DNA of 64,000 nucleotides from an uncultured Oscillospiraceae bacterium (GTDB lineage Bacteria; Bacillota; Clostridia; Oscillospirales; Acutalibacteraceae), in the NCBI GenBank assembly GCA_902465155.1, contig CABQLY010000008.1, forward strand, positions 1 to 64,000, given 5' to 3'. Position 1 is the stretch's first letter. Every line of letters begins with the position of its first letter. A program made the translations under genes and the position numbers. Below are positions 7,571-15,857 of this stretch, in pieces. The notes beneath the pieces are model-generated. The model saw only the letters and a list, made by a program, of their open reading frames with translations, was not told the DNA's origin and searched no databases.

Positions 7571-9097
7571 ATGGACCGCAAAATTACCGAATTTAACCTA
7601 AAAAACGAAAAAACCTGCCTGGAACAAACCGCCGAACTGCCAATTGAAGCCGATTTTACCGTGGCGGAGTATTTGGGGGACATTAAAAAAACACTGAAAT
7701 GCAAGGCGGTGCCTTTTGTTACCGCCAAACAGCTTTCCGGTAACACGGCAACGGTAGACGGCACCGTGTTAATTAGCGTAATGTACGAGGACGCCGACGG
7801 CACCCTTTGCTGCGGGGAATTTGAGCAGCCCTTTAAAAAAAGCTTTGACGGCAACGAGGAGCTGGAAACTGCCGGGTTTGAGGTAAACTGCAACGCCGTA
7901 CTGAACACCTGCCGCGCCGTTACCGAGCGAAAACTAAGCGTAAAAGGCGTTTTAAGGCTAAAGGTTACCTTAAAAAAGGTGGCGCAGCACAACATTATTG
8001 CCGATATTGACGCACCTGATTTTGAAACCCTTTGCGGGCAGGCCGAAACCGTTTTGCCAATTGGCATTACCGAAAAATCTACCGTTATAGACGACGGCTT
8101 TGAACTGCCGGAGGAAAAGCCCGCCATTTTTAAAATTATTCGCACCGACGCCGCCGTGCATACCGAGGAGCCGAAAATTATTAACGGCAAGGTCATGGTT
8201 TCGGGCAGCTTAAGCCTTTGCCTGCTTTACAGCGACAAAAGCTGCGCCGTGCAAAAAACGCAGCAGCAGTTTCCCTTTAGCCAAATTGTAGAAATTGCAG
8301 ATATTACCGAGGATTGCCGCTGCAGCGTAACCGGCGAGCTTTGCAGCCTAAACCTTACCACCCGAACCAACGCCGAGGGGGAATGCCGGTCGGTTGCGGT
8401 TGTTAGCCGCATAAATCTTACCTGCAAGGCCTGCTGCCTGCAAACTGTACCTTTAATTTTTGACGCTTACAGCACCCGCAAAAAAACCGATTTTAAAACC
8501 GAGGAGGTGCCCTTTACCAAGCTGGCAAAGCAGGTAAACGAAACCTTTTTGTGTAAAAAACAAATTGATTTGCCGGAGGAGGCCGAAACCATTTGCGATA
8601 TTTGGTGCGACCCGGCAGATTGCAGCGCCCGGCCCGGCGAAAAAGGCTTAACACTAAGCGGCAGCATTTTGTGCGGCGCGCTGCACCAAAACAGCGAGGG
8701 CGAATTTGGTTACAGCGAGCGGATGATTGAATTTGAATACCCCATTTTGTTAGAAACGCCTATTGCAGCGCCAATGTGCAAGCCTAAAATAACGGTTTCT
8801 AACTGCGAGTACCGCCCCAACGGGCGCGGCGGCGCCGAGCTAACCGTTAAACTGGCCATTAACGCCACCGTGTACAGCGCCGAAAGCCTACAGGTGCTTA
8901 CCGGCCTTACGGTAGATGAAAACACCCCCGCGGTGGATGACAACGCCGCTTTAATTGCCTACTTTGCGCAAAGCGGCGAGGAGGTTTGGCAAATTTGCAA
9001 GCGCTTTTGCGCCAACCGCAAAGAGCTTTTAGAGCAAAACGATTTAAAGGAGGACCGCCTAAAAGAAAATAAAATGCTGCTTATTCCACGAATGTAA
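7571..9097 (+). CDS. DUF3794 (SPOCS) and LysM domain protein, SipL-like
   Basis: 508 residues from the ATG at 7571, with AAAGGAG at 7556-7562. Three repeated DUF3794/SPOCS beta domains (about 30-150, 175-300 and 330-430) precede a C-terminal LysM domain (about 455-508, ending M-L-L-I-P-R-M). C. difficile SipL, a spore coat morphogenetic partner of SpoIVA, has this architecture, so a role in spore envelope assembly is plausible. No signal peptide, as expected for a mother-cell protein. Unusually Cys-rich for the family. Own terminator downstream. Confidence 0.85.
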   Translation: MDRKITEFNLKNEKTCLEQTAELPIEADFTVAEYLGDIKKTLKCKAVPFVTAKQLSGNTATVDGTVLISVMYEDADGTLCCGEFEQPFKKSFDGNEELETAGFEVNCNAVLNTCRAVTERKLSVKGVLRLKVTLKKVAQHNIIADIDAPDFETLCGQAETVLPIGITEKSTVIDDGFELPEEKPAIFKIIRTDAAVHTEEPKIINGKVMVSGSLSLCLLYSDKSCAVQKTQQQFPFSQIVEIADITEDCRCSVTGELCSLNLTTRTNAEGECRSVAVVSRINLTCKACCLQTVPLIFDAYSTRKKTDFKTEEVPFTKLAKQVNETFLCKKQIDLPEEAETICDIWCDPADCSARPGEKGLTLSGSILCGALHQNSEGEFGYSERMIEFEYPILLETPIAAPMCKPKITVSNCEYRPNGRGGAELTVKLAINATVYSAESLQVLTGLTVDENTPAVDDNAALIAYFAQSGEEVWQICKRFCANRKELLEQNDLKEDRLKENKMLLIPRM

Positions 9098-9108
9098 TAA
9101 CAAAGCCA

Positions 9109-9156
9109 AAAGCGGTTTTAAACGGTGCGTTCCCGTTTAAAACCGCTTTGCATTTT
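9109..9156 (+). terminator. Terminator of the DUF3794 gene
   Basis: Perfect 17-bp stem (9109-9125 with 9133-9149) followed by CATTTTT; faces the convergent minus-strand gene. Confidence 0.85.
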
Positions 9157-9199
9157 TAAGTTTAAAAATTTTTAAAAAAGCTAAAATTCAAGCTATGGC

Positions 9200-10360
9200 T
9201 TATTCGGCGCTGCCAAAATCGGCCCGGTCAAACCCCAGCAGCCTTTCTTCGCCGCCAATTCCGCCTAAAATTAAGCAATAAAGCAGCCCGGTTTGGATCC
9301 ACAAAAAGGTTAAATCTACCGTAGCGTGCACCACCAAAGCGGCAAGCGCCGCTAAAATTAGGCTGGTTTGCTGCAGCTTGGTTTGGGCGTTGCGGCAGCA
9401 AATGGCCCGTTTTACATAGCCCACAATAAACCAAATGGGAAAAACCGTTCCAACAACGCCAAAATTTAATAAAAGGTCTAACAACAAATTGTGGCAGTGG
9501 GTGGTGGCGTAGCTGCCGGGATAATTGGCGTAAATGTGGTAGTAGCCCAAAAAGCCGCGGCCAAACAGCGGGTTTTTGGCAATATCCCGCAGGGCAACCC
9601 GCCAAATTAAAAGCCGGTTATCGGTTGTAACGCCCGAATAATCTACCAACCGGGGCATTAAATAAGGGGCGCAGTACAAAACAATGCAGGCGGCGGCCGC
9701 CAACAGTAAAACAATGCTTAAAAGCTGATTTTTTCGCGTTAAAAGCAGCAGCATTGCCAGGCCAACCAGCACCTCTACCCAAACAAACATGCTGCCGGTT
9801 AAGTAAATGGCCCCGGCCATAAGTGCCGCAGCGGCAGCGTACAGGGCAACATTTTTGCGAAACACCAAAATTTTGTACCCGCAAATTAAAACCGTAGTTG
9901 CTAAAACCGTTGCCAGGTAGTTGCAGTTAAAAAAGTAAAGCGTGCAGCGGTACATCTCGTTACTTTTTACCAAATAGGTGCTTAAATACCAATCAAAATA
10001 CCCTAAAATGGCAACCGCTGTGCCAAACAGGCAGCAAAGCTTTAGCCCTAATTCAAAGGTTTTGGTGCTGCAGCGCTCCCGGCAATAAAGCAAAATGGTT
10101 ACCAGCATAAAATAGCCGGCGGCCGAGGCCAAACCAATCCAGTTAAAATTTGCTGCCGCAACAACGGCGGCGTAAACAGCCAAAATTAAAACCGGCCAGG
10201 TAAAGCGCTTTTTAAAAACGCTAAGCCCGTTTTGAAAAATGCAAAAATAAGCAAACGCCGCAATTAGCACAGCGGCAGTTGCGGCAAAAGGCAAATATAC
10301 GCTGCAAAACAGCGCGCAAATAACCAGGTCCGAAGCCCGGCTATTTAATTTTAATTTCAT
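9200..10360 (-). CDS. O-antigen ligase/Wzy-like polytopic membrane protein
   Basis: 386 residues with about 10-12 hydrophobic helices. The periplasm-side loop D-N-R-L-L-I-W-R-V-A-L (about 245-256) followed by G-R-G-F-L-G-Y and T-H-C-H-N-L-L-L-D is the Wzy_C/O-antigen ligase signature; Arg247 and the His pair would handle the lipid-linked sugar. In Firmicutes such proteins polymerise or attach surface polysaccharide or teichoic-type glycans. It stands alone, with no glycosyltransferase or flippase nearby, so its substrate must be made elsewhere. Confidence 0.8.
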   Translation of the reverse strand: MKLKLNSRASDLVICALFCSVYLPFAATAAVLIAAFAYFCIFQNGLSVFKKRFTWPVLILAVYAAVVAAANFNWIGLASAAGYFMLVTILLYCRERCSTKTFELGLKLCCLFGTAVAILGYFDWYLSTYLVKSNEMYRCTLYFFNCNYLATVLATTVLICGYKILVFRKNVALYAAAAALMAGAIYLTGSMFVWVEVLVGLAMLLLLTRKNQLLSIVLLLAAAACIVLYCAPYLMPRLVDYSGVTTDNRLLIWRVALRDIAKNPLFGRGFLGYYHIYANYPGSYATTHCHNLLLDLLLNFGVVGTVFPIWFIVGYVKRAICCRNAQTKLQQTSLILAALAALVVHATVDLTFLWIQTGLLYCLILGGIGGEERLLGFDRADFGSAE

Positions 10361-10371
10361 AAGCTCCCCCC

Positions 10372-10410
10372 AAAAATGCCCCGCCTGCAGCCTGCAAAAG
10401 GGGCATTTTT
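10372..10410 (-). terminator. Terminator of the pseudo-P-type ATPase gene
   Basis: An 11-bp stem AAAAATGCCCC/GGGGCATTTTT (10372-10382 with 10400-10410); T-runs on both sides make it bidirectional. Confidence 0.75.
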
Positions 10411-10474
10411 TGTTCGTGCTTTTGTAACGGTTTTTTAACCGGCAGCAGGCATTTGGTCCGCTTAACCCGCCGGC

Positions 10475-13400
10475 CTACGGCCGTTTAAAAATGGCCGGCA
10501 GGCAAATAAGCAGGGTGGCAATAAGCTGGTACGCTAAAAGGCACCAGGGCGAAAGCAGCGCAGGCGTCGTAAAAACGGCAATGGCCGTTGCCAAAATGCC
10601 TAAAATTACCGTAACAACATACAAGGCCGACATAGAATGAAACAGGCTTTTTATTTGAATAGCGGCGGTCATAGCGGCAAAAAATCCGCAAACCGATTTA
10701 CCAAAGCTGGCGCCGGCACTCCGGCTTTCCTGGTAGGCGGCGGCCGTATCAAAATAATCGCAGCCCTGTTTGTTCATAATGCTAATAGAATCCTCATACA
10801 GCCCAAAATAATCGCACAGCATTTTTTCGCTTAAATTGGGATCGCAATTTTTAACCAAAATGGTTGTGCCGGTGTTGCAAAGGCGGCTCAGCTCGTAAGC
10901 AACCTCCTCGTTCGGGCAATATTTTACCACAAAAATGGCGCAAACCGCATTGTCGCACGCTAAATAAACCGGGAAATACCCTTTGCGCAAAATCTTTTTA
11001 TCCAGCTCTAACGGCGGCAGCGCTTTAAAGCCGTGCGCCTCCATTAAAATGCGGTTGCCAACAAACACGCGGTGGTTATCTACCCAGCCGGAAACGCCCA
11101 TTTTTTCCTCGTACATTACGGTGTCGGCCTTTTTGGGCACTAAATCGGTGGTGTTGTTAATTTGTTTAAACATCCCGGCCAGCGGGCTGCCAATTTGCGC
11201 GGTTACCGAGTAAGCGTCTAAAATTGTTTTATCAATGGGGTTGGGGCTAAGCGGCCGCATATCTACCATGCAAACCGAATCCTCGGGGAACAGCTGCCCC
11301 GCCGTAACGGCAACCGCGTTGCAGCGGTCTAACTCGGCGCAGGCCTTGTACCCGGTTAGCATGGCGCCGTAGCCGTTTAACCGTTTGGCGGCGCTGCGCA
11401 GCGGAAAGTTTGGAATAAACAGGGTTGCCGGGGCCGCGGCAATGCAGCTTACTACGCCGGCAACAAATACGGCGTAGGCAGCGTCCATGGTAGTAATAAA
11501 GGCTGCGGCTGCCCCTAACCCCAACGCCATAATCAGCCCTACCAGGGCAATTTTTTTAGCGCGGTTTACTAAAGGGTTTTTGCAGTAGGAATAAGCCAAA
11601 AAGTCCTCAACATTTTTGGTTTTACTGCCGCAGCAAATTAAAACATCCTCCCCCACGGCGCGCTGACCCATGGCCAAATTTGCCGTGTGGTTTGAAACAA
11701 TGTGCAGGGCATTTTTTAGCTTTTCGTTGGCAATTACGCTAAAGTTTGCGCAAACCCTGCGGTGGGCCGAAAGGCGGCCAAAGCTGTAAAGCGTGGCCGA
11801 AAGCGCCAGCAGCCCCGAAAGCGGAAAGTCCAATTGCGAGCGCACGCCAACAACCGCCAGCACTGCCTGCAGCAAGGCAAGCACCATAGCCGCGGCCAAC
11901 CCGCAGTCCATGTTTTTCTCCTTAGAAACAAAAGCCTTTAGTTCCTTTAACACCGGCAAATTAACCGCCGCAATTAACAGGGTAAGCACCAAATGCACTG
12001 CGTAAAAGGCCGTACTGCCGGCCGCCTTTACCGGCTCGGCCAACAGGGTTGTAAACAGCACCGTGCCAATGAGCAAAACAGCGTTGGCAAAGGCGCGCAG
12101 CCGCAGCTTTTTACCGGCGGCCAAAAGGGCGGCATTTACGGCGTCCTTATCCCCTACCGTGCGGTAATCGGCAGTTGGCAGCTTTTCGGTTTCGCTCGGC
12201 TCCTGGTTTTCCTCGGCCGGCAGCTCACTTTGCGGTTCGCCTTTTGGTAAAACCGGCTCCTGCTCTTTAAATTTTTTAAAGGTCTGCGTCGCGTCAAAGG
12301 CGGCCTCGGGCGCGGCGGCCTGCGGCTGCTTTACGCCGCTAAGGTCAATGTGCCGGGTAGCGCCGTCGGCGGCAGCGTTGTTTATTTTGGCAGCCGCACT
12401 GCGCGGTGCCGTTGGATTTTGAAAAGAAATGTGCTTTACCGTGCCGCTGCCGGGCAGCTTTTCGGTCTCGGTGCCGGAGGAGCTTGAAATATCGGCGCTC
12501 GAAGTAAGCGGCACCCGCCGTACGGCCGGCTCGGGCGGGAGCTCTGCCTTTTGCTCGGCGGCCTTTGGGGCGCTTTGGGGCGCGGCCTTTTCCGGCATTG
12601 GCAGGTTTAAGCTGCGCAGCACCTTTTGGGTGGCGCGATCCTCAAACCCGCTTAAAATAGATTCAACACTTTCCAGCTTGTAGCGGGAAGTATCCGGCTG
12701 AACAACGCCAACAGAATCATCGGCCAAATAGGCGTTACAGCGGTCCAGCAGGGTTTTGCGGCGCTGCTCGGCCGTAGCCGCCGCTTTTTGCGCCTGCGCT
12801 ATTTTAGAAACATCACGGTCAATTGCGCTTGAAATTTGCTGGCTTTGATTCACGGCCGCTTTAGGGCTGCCTACAGCCGGCTGCGCTGCCGGGGCGGCCT
12901 TTTGGTTTAAGGTTAAGTTTTGCTTTTGGGGCGCCGGTGCTGCCGGGCGAACAGGGCTGCTGTTTGGCGCGGCCTTGGCTTGCTCGGCACTGCCCGCAAA
13001 CGCTGCGGGCGCCGGCTTTTTGGCGTTATTTTCTGCCACCGAGCCAGACATTAGCCCGGCGGCATTTTTTAAAGAATTAATGGCCGCGTTTAAATCAAAC
13101 GGTTCCTGCGGCGTTTTAGCGGCCGGAACAGCCGGGGCAGCTTTGGACGCTTCGGCCGATTTAAAGCTTTCGGCCGGTACCTTCGGCGCAGCCGGTTGGG
13201 CCTGCGGTGCGGCTGCCGGGGCATTTTGCGCTGCCGCTTGGGTCGGCCGGGGTTCGGCCGGGGTTTTAAGGGTTGGGGCGCTTGGCGCAAAACCCGGCTG
13301 GGCGGGCTGCGGCGGTGCTGCTGTTTGGGTAGGCTGCTGCACTGCAGATTGCTGCCGTACCCCAGGCTGTGTAAACGCGTTTTGACCCTGCGGCTGCGTG

Positions 13401-13750
13401 CTATTTTGGGCGGTGTAACGCACGGCGGCAGCCTGCCTTGCCTCGGTCATCCGCTTAAATAAAAAGTCGCTGGCGGTGTCGGGCTTTTGCCCGGCCGCCA
13501 TGCCAATAGGCTCCCCGGCAGTAGGCTCCGGCAAATGCTGCACCGGTGCCGGTTGGCCGGTTTCCTCCCCCTTTAGCTCGGCTGCGGTAATTACATGGGC
13601 CGGCGAAGGGTGGTGCGGCTTGCCGGTGCCAACCGTTATGCCAACGGTTTCGTACGGCAAAATGCCACCCTGATCCATTTTATCTAAAGCTTCGCGTTCC
13701 AGCTGCTTTTTAAATTCTTCGTTCCTTTTTCTTTTCGAAAAAAATGCCAC
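10475..13750 (-). CDS. Degenerate (catalytic-Asp-less) P-type ATPase-like membrane protein with long disordered N-terminus
   Basis: 1091 residues, GTG start behind GGAAG. Residues 1 to about 530 are Pro/Ala/Gln-rich, low complexity and probably disordered. From about 553 the layout follows a P-type ATPase: helix pairs near 554-571/580-599, 615-636/643-658 and 733-755/757-780, a cytoplasmic block (about 785-1030) and a final helix pair (about 1045-1087). G-N-R-I-L-M after V-D-N-H-R-V-F-V (about 888-900) matches the nucleotide-domain region of heavy-metal ATPases. However, the D-K-T-G site reads V-T-A-G (815-818), the CPC site reads A-A-A-P-A-T, and T-G-D and G-D-G-x-N-D are absent. ATP-driven transport is therefore unlikely; function unknown. 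rlmB lies upstream. Confidence 0.8.
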   Translation of the reverse strand: MAFFSKRKRNEEFKKQLEREALDKMDQGGILPYETVGITVGTGKPHHPSPAHVITAAELKGEETGQPAPVQHLPEPTAGEPIGMAAGQKPDTASDFLFKRMTEARQAAAVRYTAQNSTQPQGQNAFTQPGVRQQSAVQQPTQTAAPPQPAQPGFAPSAPTLKTPAEPRPTQAAAQNAPAAAPQAQPAAPKVPAESFKSAEASKAAPAVPAAKTPQEPFDLNAAINSLKNAAGLMSGSVAENNAKKPAPAAFAGSAEQAKAAPNSSPVRPAAPAPQKQNLTLNQKAAPAAQPAVGSPKAAVNQSQQISSAIDRDVSKIAQAQKAAATAEQRRKTLLDRCNAYLADDSVGVVQPDTSRYKLESVESILSGFEDRATQKVLRSLNLPMPEKAAPQSAPKAAEQKAELPPEPAVRRVPLTSSADISSSSGTETEKLPGSGTVKHISFQNPTAPRSAAAKINNAAADGATRHIDLSGVKQPQAAAPEAAFDATQTFKKFKEQEPVLPKGEPQSELPAEENQEPSETEKLPTADYRTVGDKDAVNAALLAAGKKLRLRAFANAVLLIGTVLFTTLLAEPVKAAGSTAFYAVHLVLTLLIAAVNLPVLKELKAFVSKEKNMDCGLAAAMVLALLQAVLAVVGVRSQLDFPLSGLLALSATLYSFGRLSAHRRVCANFSVIANEKLKNALHIVSNHTANLAMGQRAVGEDVLICCGSKTKNVEDFLAYSYCKNPLVNRAKKIALVGLIMALGLGAAAAFITTMDAAYAVFVAGVVSCIAAAPATLFIPNFPLRSAAKRLNGYGAMLTGYKACAELDRCNAVAVTAGQLFPEDSVCMVDMRPLSPNPIDKTILDAYSVTAQIGSPLAGMFKQINNTTDLVPKKADTVMYEEKMGVSGWVDNHRVFVGNRILMEAHGFKALPPLELDKKILRKGYFPVYLACDNAVCAIFVVKYCPNEEVAYELSRLCNTGTTILVKNCDPNLSEKMLCDYFGLYEDSISIMNKQGCDYFDTAAAYQESRSAGASFGKSVCGFFAAMTAAIQIKSLFHSMSALYVVTVILGILATAIAVFTTPALLSPWCLLAYQLIATLLICLPAIFKRP

Positions 13751-13917
13751 GAAAATTCTTCCTTTCCTGTTCGTTCCTCTACCGGGCTAATTTTAATTTG
13801 TTAAAAGCAGGCTTTAACCGGCAGTAACAAATGCAAATCGCCCACGGTTTGCCACTTTGCGTGCATCCAAAGGTTTTTACCGGTGCTTTGCAGTTTTTTA
13901 GCAAAATTTGTACCGCA

Positions 13918-14685
13918 TTATTTTAAAATTCGTTGCCGCGCAACCTCGTACATTAAAACGCCGGCCGCAACCGATGCGTTTAACGAATTGATCTTACCGC
14001 ACATTGGCAGCGAGAGAATACCGTCGCATTTTTCCCGCACCAGGCGGCCAATTCCGTTGCCCTCCGAACCAATTACCAAAGCGGTAGCGGCGGTGTAATC
14101 GCCCCTGTTCCAGCTTTCGCCGTTCATATCGGCGCCGTAAACCCAAATGCCGCGCTCTTTTAGCCAGTCTATTGTGGCGGCTAAATTGGTAACCTTGCAA
14201 ACATTCATATACTCCAGTGCGCCGCTTGCCGACTTGGCAACCGTAGCGTTTAACGAGGCCGAATGGTGCTTTGGAATAATAATTCCGTGTACGCCGGTGG
14301 CCTCCGCCGTGCGAATAATTGCCCCTAAATTGTGGGGGTCCTCAATACAATCGCAAATAATAATAAACGGGTTCTCGCCCCGGCTTTGCGCCAACGCTAA
14401 AATATCCTCCAGCGTGCAGTAGGTGTGCGCCGCCACCACGGCAATAACCCCTTGGTGGTTCAGGCCCCCGCAAAGGTAATCCAGCTTTTTTGCCGGAACG
14501 GTTTTAACCAAAATTTTGGCCGCGCGGCATTTTTGCACAATGGGCACCAGCGGGCCGGTAACTTCCCCCGCGGCAATAAAAACTTTATCAATCTCCCGCC
14601 CGGAGCGCAGCGCCTCGGTTACGGCGTTGCGGCCAACCACAAGGTCGGTATTCTGTTCGGCAGGGCGATTTTCTTTCTCAGGCAT
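13918..14685 (-). CDS. rlmB: 23S rRNA (guanosine-2'-O-)-methyltransferase RlmB-type SpoU protein
   Basis: 255 residues. An N-terminal L30e-like substrate-binding domain (about 10-85) precedes a SPOUT/SpoU domain with the three motifs: D-P-H-N-L-G-A-I-I-R-T-A (about 122-133, catalytic Arg), V-I-G-S-E-G-N-G-I (about 206-214) and L-P-M-C-G-K-I-N-S-L-N-A-S-V-A (about 226-240), which form the S-adenosylmethionine knot. Members methylate G2251 in 23S rRNA or tRNA G18; RlmB is the likelier by length and N-terminal domain. The small Cys-rich gene lies just upstream. Confidence 0.9.
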   Translation of the reverse strand: MPEKENRPAEQNTDLVVGRNAVTEALRSGREIDKVFIAAGEVTGPLVPIVQKCRAAKILVKTVPAKKLDYLCGGLNHQGVIAVVAAHTYCTLEDILALAQSRGENPFIIICDCIEDPHNLGAIIRTAEATGVHGIIIPKHHSASLNATVAKSASGALEYMNVCKVTNLAATIDWLKERGIWVYGADMNGESWNRGDYTAATALVIGSEGNGIGRLVREKCDGILSLPMCGKINSLNASVAAGVLMYEVARQRILK

Positions 14686-14702
14686 TTTCAGTCCTCAATT
14701 CG

Positions 14703-14915
14703 TTAAAGTAAAAAATCTTCGGCCGTAAAGCTGTTTTCAAGGGGTCGGCCGCTGCTTGGCACCCGTTTAACCGGGTCGTAACAAAAGCGCCGGCAGCTTT
14801 GCTCCGGCTCAACCGGGCCGCGCTTTTTGCAAAGCATTGGCTCGCTGCTGCCCAAAACGCAAAAGCAGCAATATTTACAAGCCGGGCGAATATCGTCGCG
14901 AAAAAATTTAGACAT
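14703..14915 (-). CDS. Small Cys-rich conserved clostridial protein (function unknown)
   Basis: 70 residues from the ATG at 14915, with GAAGGT upstream; a longer reading has no ribosome binding site and would start in an AT-rich leader. Cys13, 16, 17, 19, 29, 41 and 45 give a C-x2-CC-x-C ... C ... C-x3-C pattern, followed by Y-D-P-V-K-R-V-P. Small clostridial proteins with a C-x2-C ... C-R-x-F-x-Y-D-P-L-K-R-x-P pattern are familiar to me as conserved hypotheticals. Metal binding is likely; no function is known. It ends 17 bases before rlmB and is probably co-transcribed with it. Confidence 0.7.
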   Translation of the reverse strand: MSKFFRDDIRPACKYCCFCVLGSSEPMLCKKRGPVEPEQSCRRFCYDPVKRVPSSGRPLENSFTAEDFLL

Positions 14916-15095
14916 ACCTTCACATCCGCGTATCATCTTTTTACAAAGCTTATAGTTCCATAAACTCACATTATATATTACCATATTACATTGCAGATTT
15001 CTACATTTTTTTAAAGATATTTCGGTAAAAAGCAAAACAATTTTAAAAAAACGCAAAAAAACCGGGGTAAATTAAATTTTTTCTTTTAAAAGGGG

Positions 15096-15123
15096 TTGAC
15101 AATTTACAGAAAACTGGTATAAT
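15096..15123 (+). promoter_or_regulatory. Promoter of the tRNA-His/tRNA-Gln unit
   Basis: TTGACA (15096-15101), 16 bp, TATAAT (15118-15123), both perfect consensus. Confidence 0.85.
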
Positions 15124-15146
15124 AAGCTTTGCGTTTTGCTGAATAT

Positions 15147-15224
15147 GGTGGATGTAGCTCAGTTGGTTAGAGTGCCAGGTTGTGGCCCTGGAGGTCGTCG
15201 GTTCGACCCCGATCATCCACCCCA
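15147..15224 (+). tRNA. tRNA-His (anticodon GTG)
   Basis: Full cloverleaf: acceptor GTGGATG/CATCCAC, D arm with AGCTCAGTTGGTTAGAG, anticodon stem CCAGG/CCTGG around TTGTGGC, T arm with GGTTCGACCCC, encoded CCA. The extra G at 15147 (G-1) faces C73, the identity mark of tRNA-His. Confidence 0.97.
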
Positions 15225-15251
15225 CTTTTTGTTTAAAATTTCATACTGCAT

Positions 15252-15326
15252 TGGGGTGTCGTCAAGTGGTAAGACACAGCACTTTGACTGCTGCATTCGT
15301 AGGTTCGAATCCTGCCACCCCAGCCA
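15252..15326 (+). tRNA. tRNA-Gln (anticodon TTG)
   Basis: Acceptor TGGGGTG/CACCCCA, anticodon stem CAGCA/TGCTG around CTTTGAC, T arm with GGTTCGAATCC, encoded CCA. With gatCAB in the window, this tRNA is probably charged first with Glu and then amidated. Confidence 0.97.
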
Positions 15327-15358
15327 AAAATCCCGTTCACTTTGTGGGCGGGATTTTT
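15326..15358 (+). terminator. Terminator of the tRNA unit
   Basis: 10-bp stem AAAAATCCCG/CGGGATTTTT (15326-15335 with 15349-15358); T-run is built into the stem. Confidence 0.8.
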
Positions 15359-15720
15359 ACTTTTTACTTCTTACCTCTTCACTCTTACTTCAAATAAAGT
15401 TTGATGCGGGATTTTTGGGAAGTAATAAGTAAAAAGTAATAGGTAATAAGTAATGTGTCTCACGTCAATGAGATAAAGTTTTTGTGCGATTTCGTCGCGC
15501 AGTCACAGAAAAACTCTCGTTCCTTGAACGGGAGTTTTTCAGTTTGATTCGCCTTACGGCGGGTGTTATTGCTGCGCAGTGGTATTCTGCTTTTGGCCGA
15601 GTAATATTCGCTTTGCAAGTGTTCACGCAAATAGAATAGCACTGCGCCTAAGGCGCAATATTGCTTTTGCCGCAGGCAAAAATATTACGCTAAGCAAAGT
15701 AAGGCCAACCGCGAAAAGAA
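15359..15720. repeat. Hairpin-rich non-coding element with inverted TTACTTTTTAC-type ends
   Basis: No credible gene. The stretch 15358-15394 (TTACTTTTTACTTCTTACC and on) is roughly inverse-complementary to 15421-15454, forming a large imperfect hairpin. Then come a 14-bp stem at 15509-15539 (AAAAACTC to GAGTTTTT), CGCCTTACGGCG at 15550-15561, GCGCCTAAGGCGC at 15644-15656, and TTTTGCCGCAGGCAAAA at 15665-15681. The density of short palindromes suggests a dispersed intergenic repeat or MITE-like remnant, but a second copy is not in this window. Confidence 0.5.
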
Positions 15721-15790
15721 CGGTTGCTGCCCCGCTTGCTTTATTGTAAAAGCCAAAAGCAGCTTTCTTAACCTTTTTGCAAAATAGGGT

Positions 15791-15819
15791 TTGTATTTAG
15801 CCGGCGTTTATGTTAGAAT
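15791..15819 (+). promoter_or_regulatory. Promoter of the GH20 gene
   Basis: TTGTAT (15791-15796), 17 bp, TAGAAT (15814-15819); start codon 39 bases downstream. Confidence 0.6.
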
Positions 15820-15857
15820 AAACAAAGGTTGATTATTTGCAAACGGAGGTTGCTGCC

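Noticed and set aside
7681..8196. Antisense frame opposite the DUF3794 gene (part of a 267-codon minus frame)
   Set aside because: Opposite a well-supported gene, Ser/Phe/Val-rich, with no ribosome binding site.
12975..13673. Long plus-strand frames opposite the N-terminus of the pseudo-ATPase
   Set aside because: GC-rich low-complexity coding DNA on the minus strand leaves the opposite frames open; Gly/Cys/Arg-rich products without start signals.
15460..15642. Minus-strand 60-codon frame after the tRNAs
   Set aside because: It reads through the palindromes of the hairpin-rich element with no ribosome binding site; better explained as repeat sequence.
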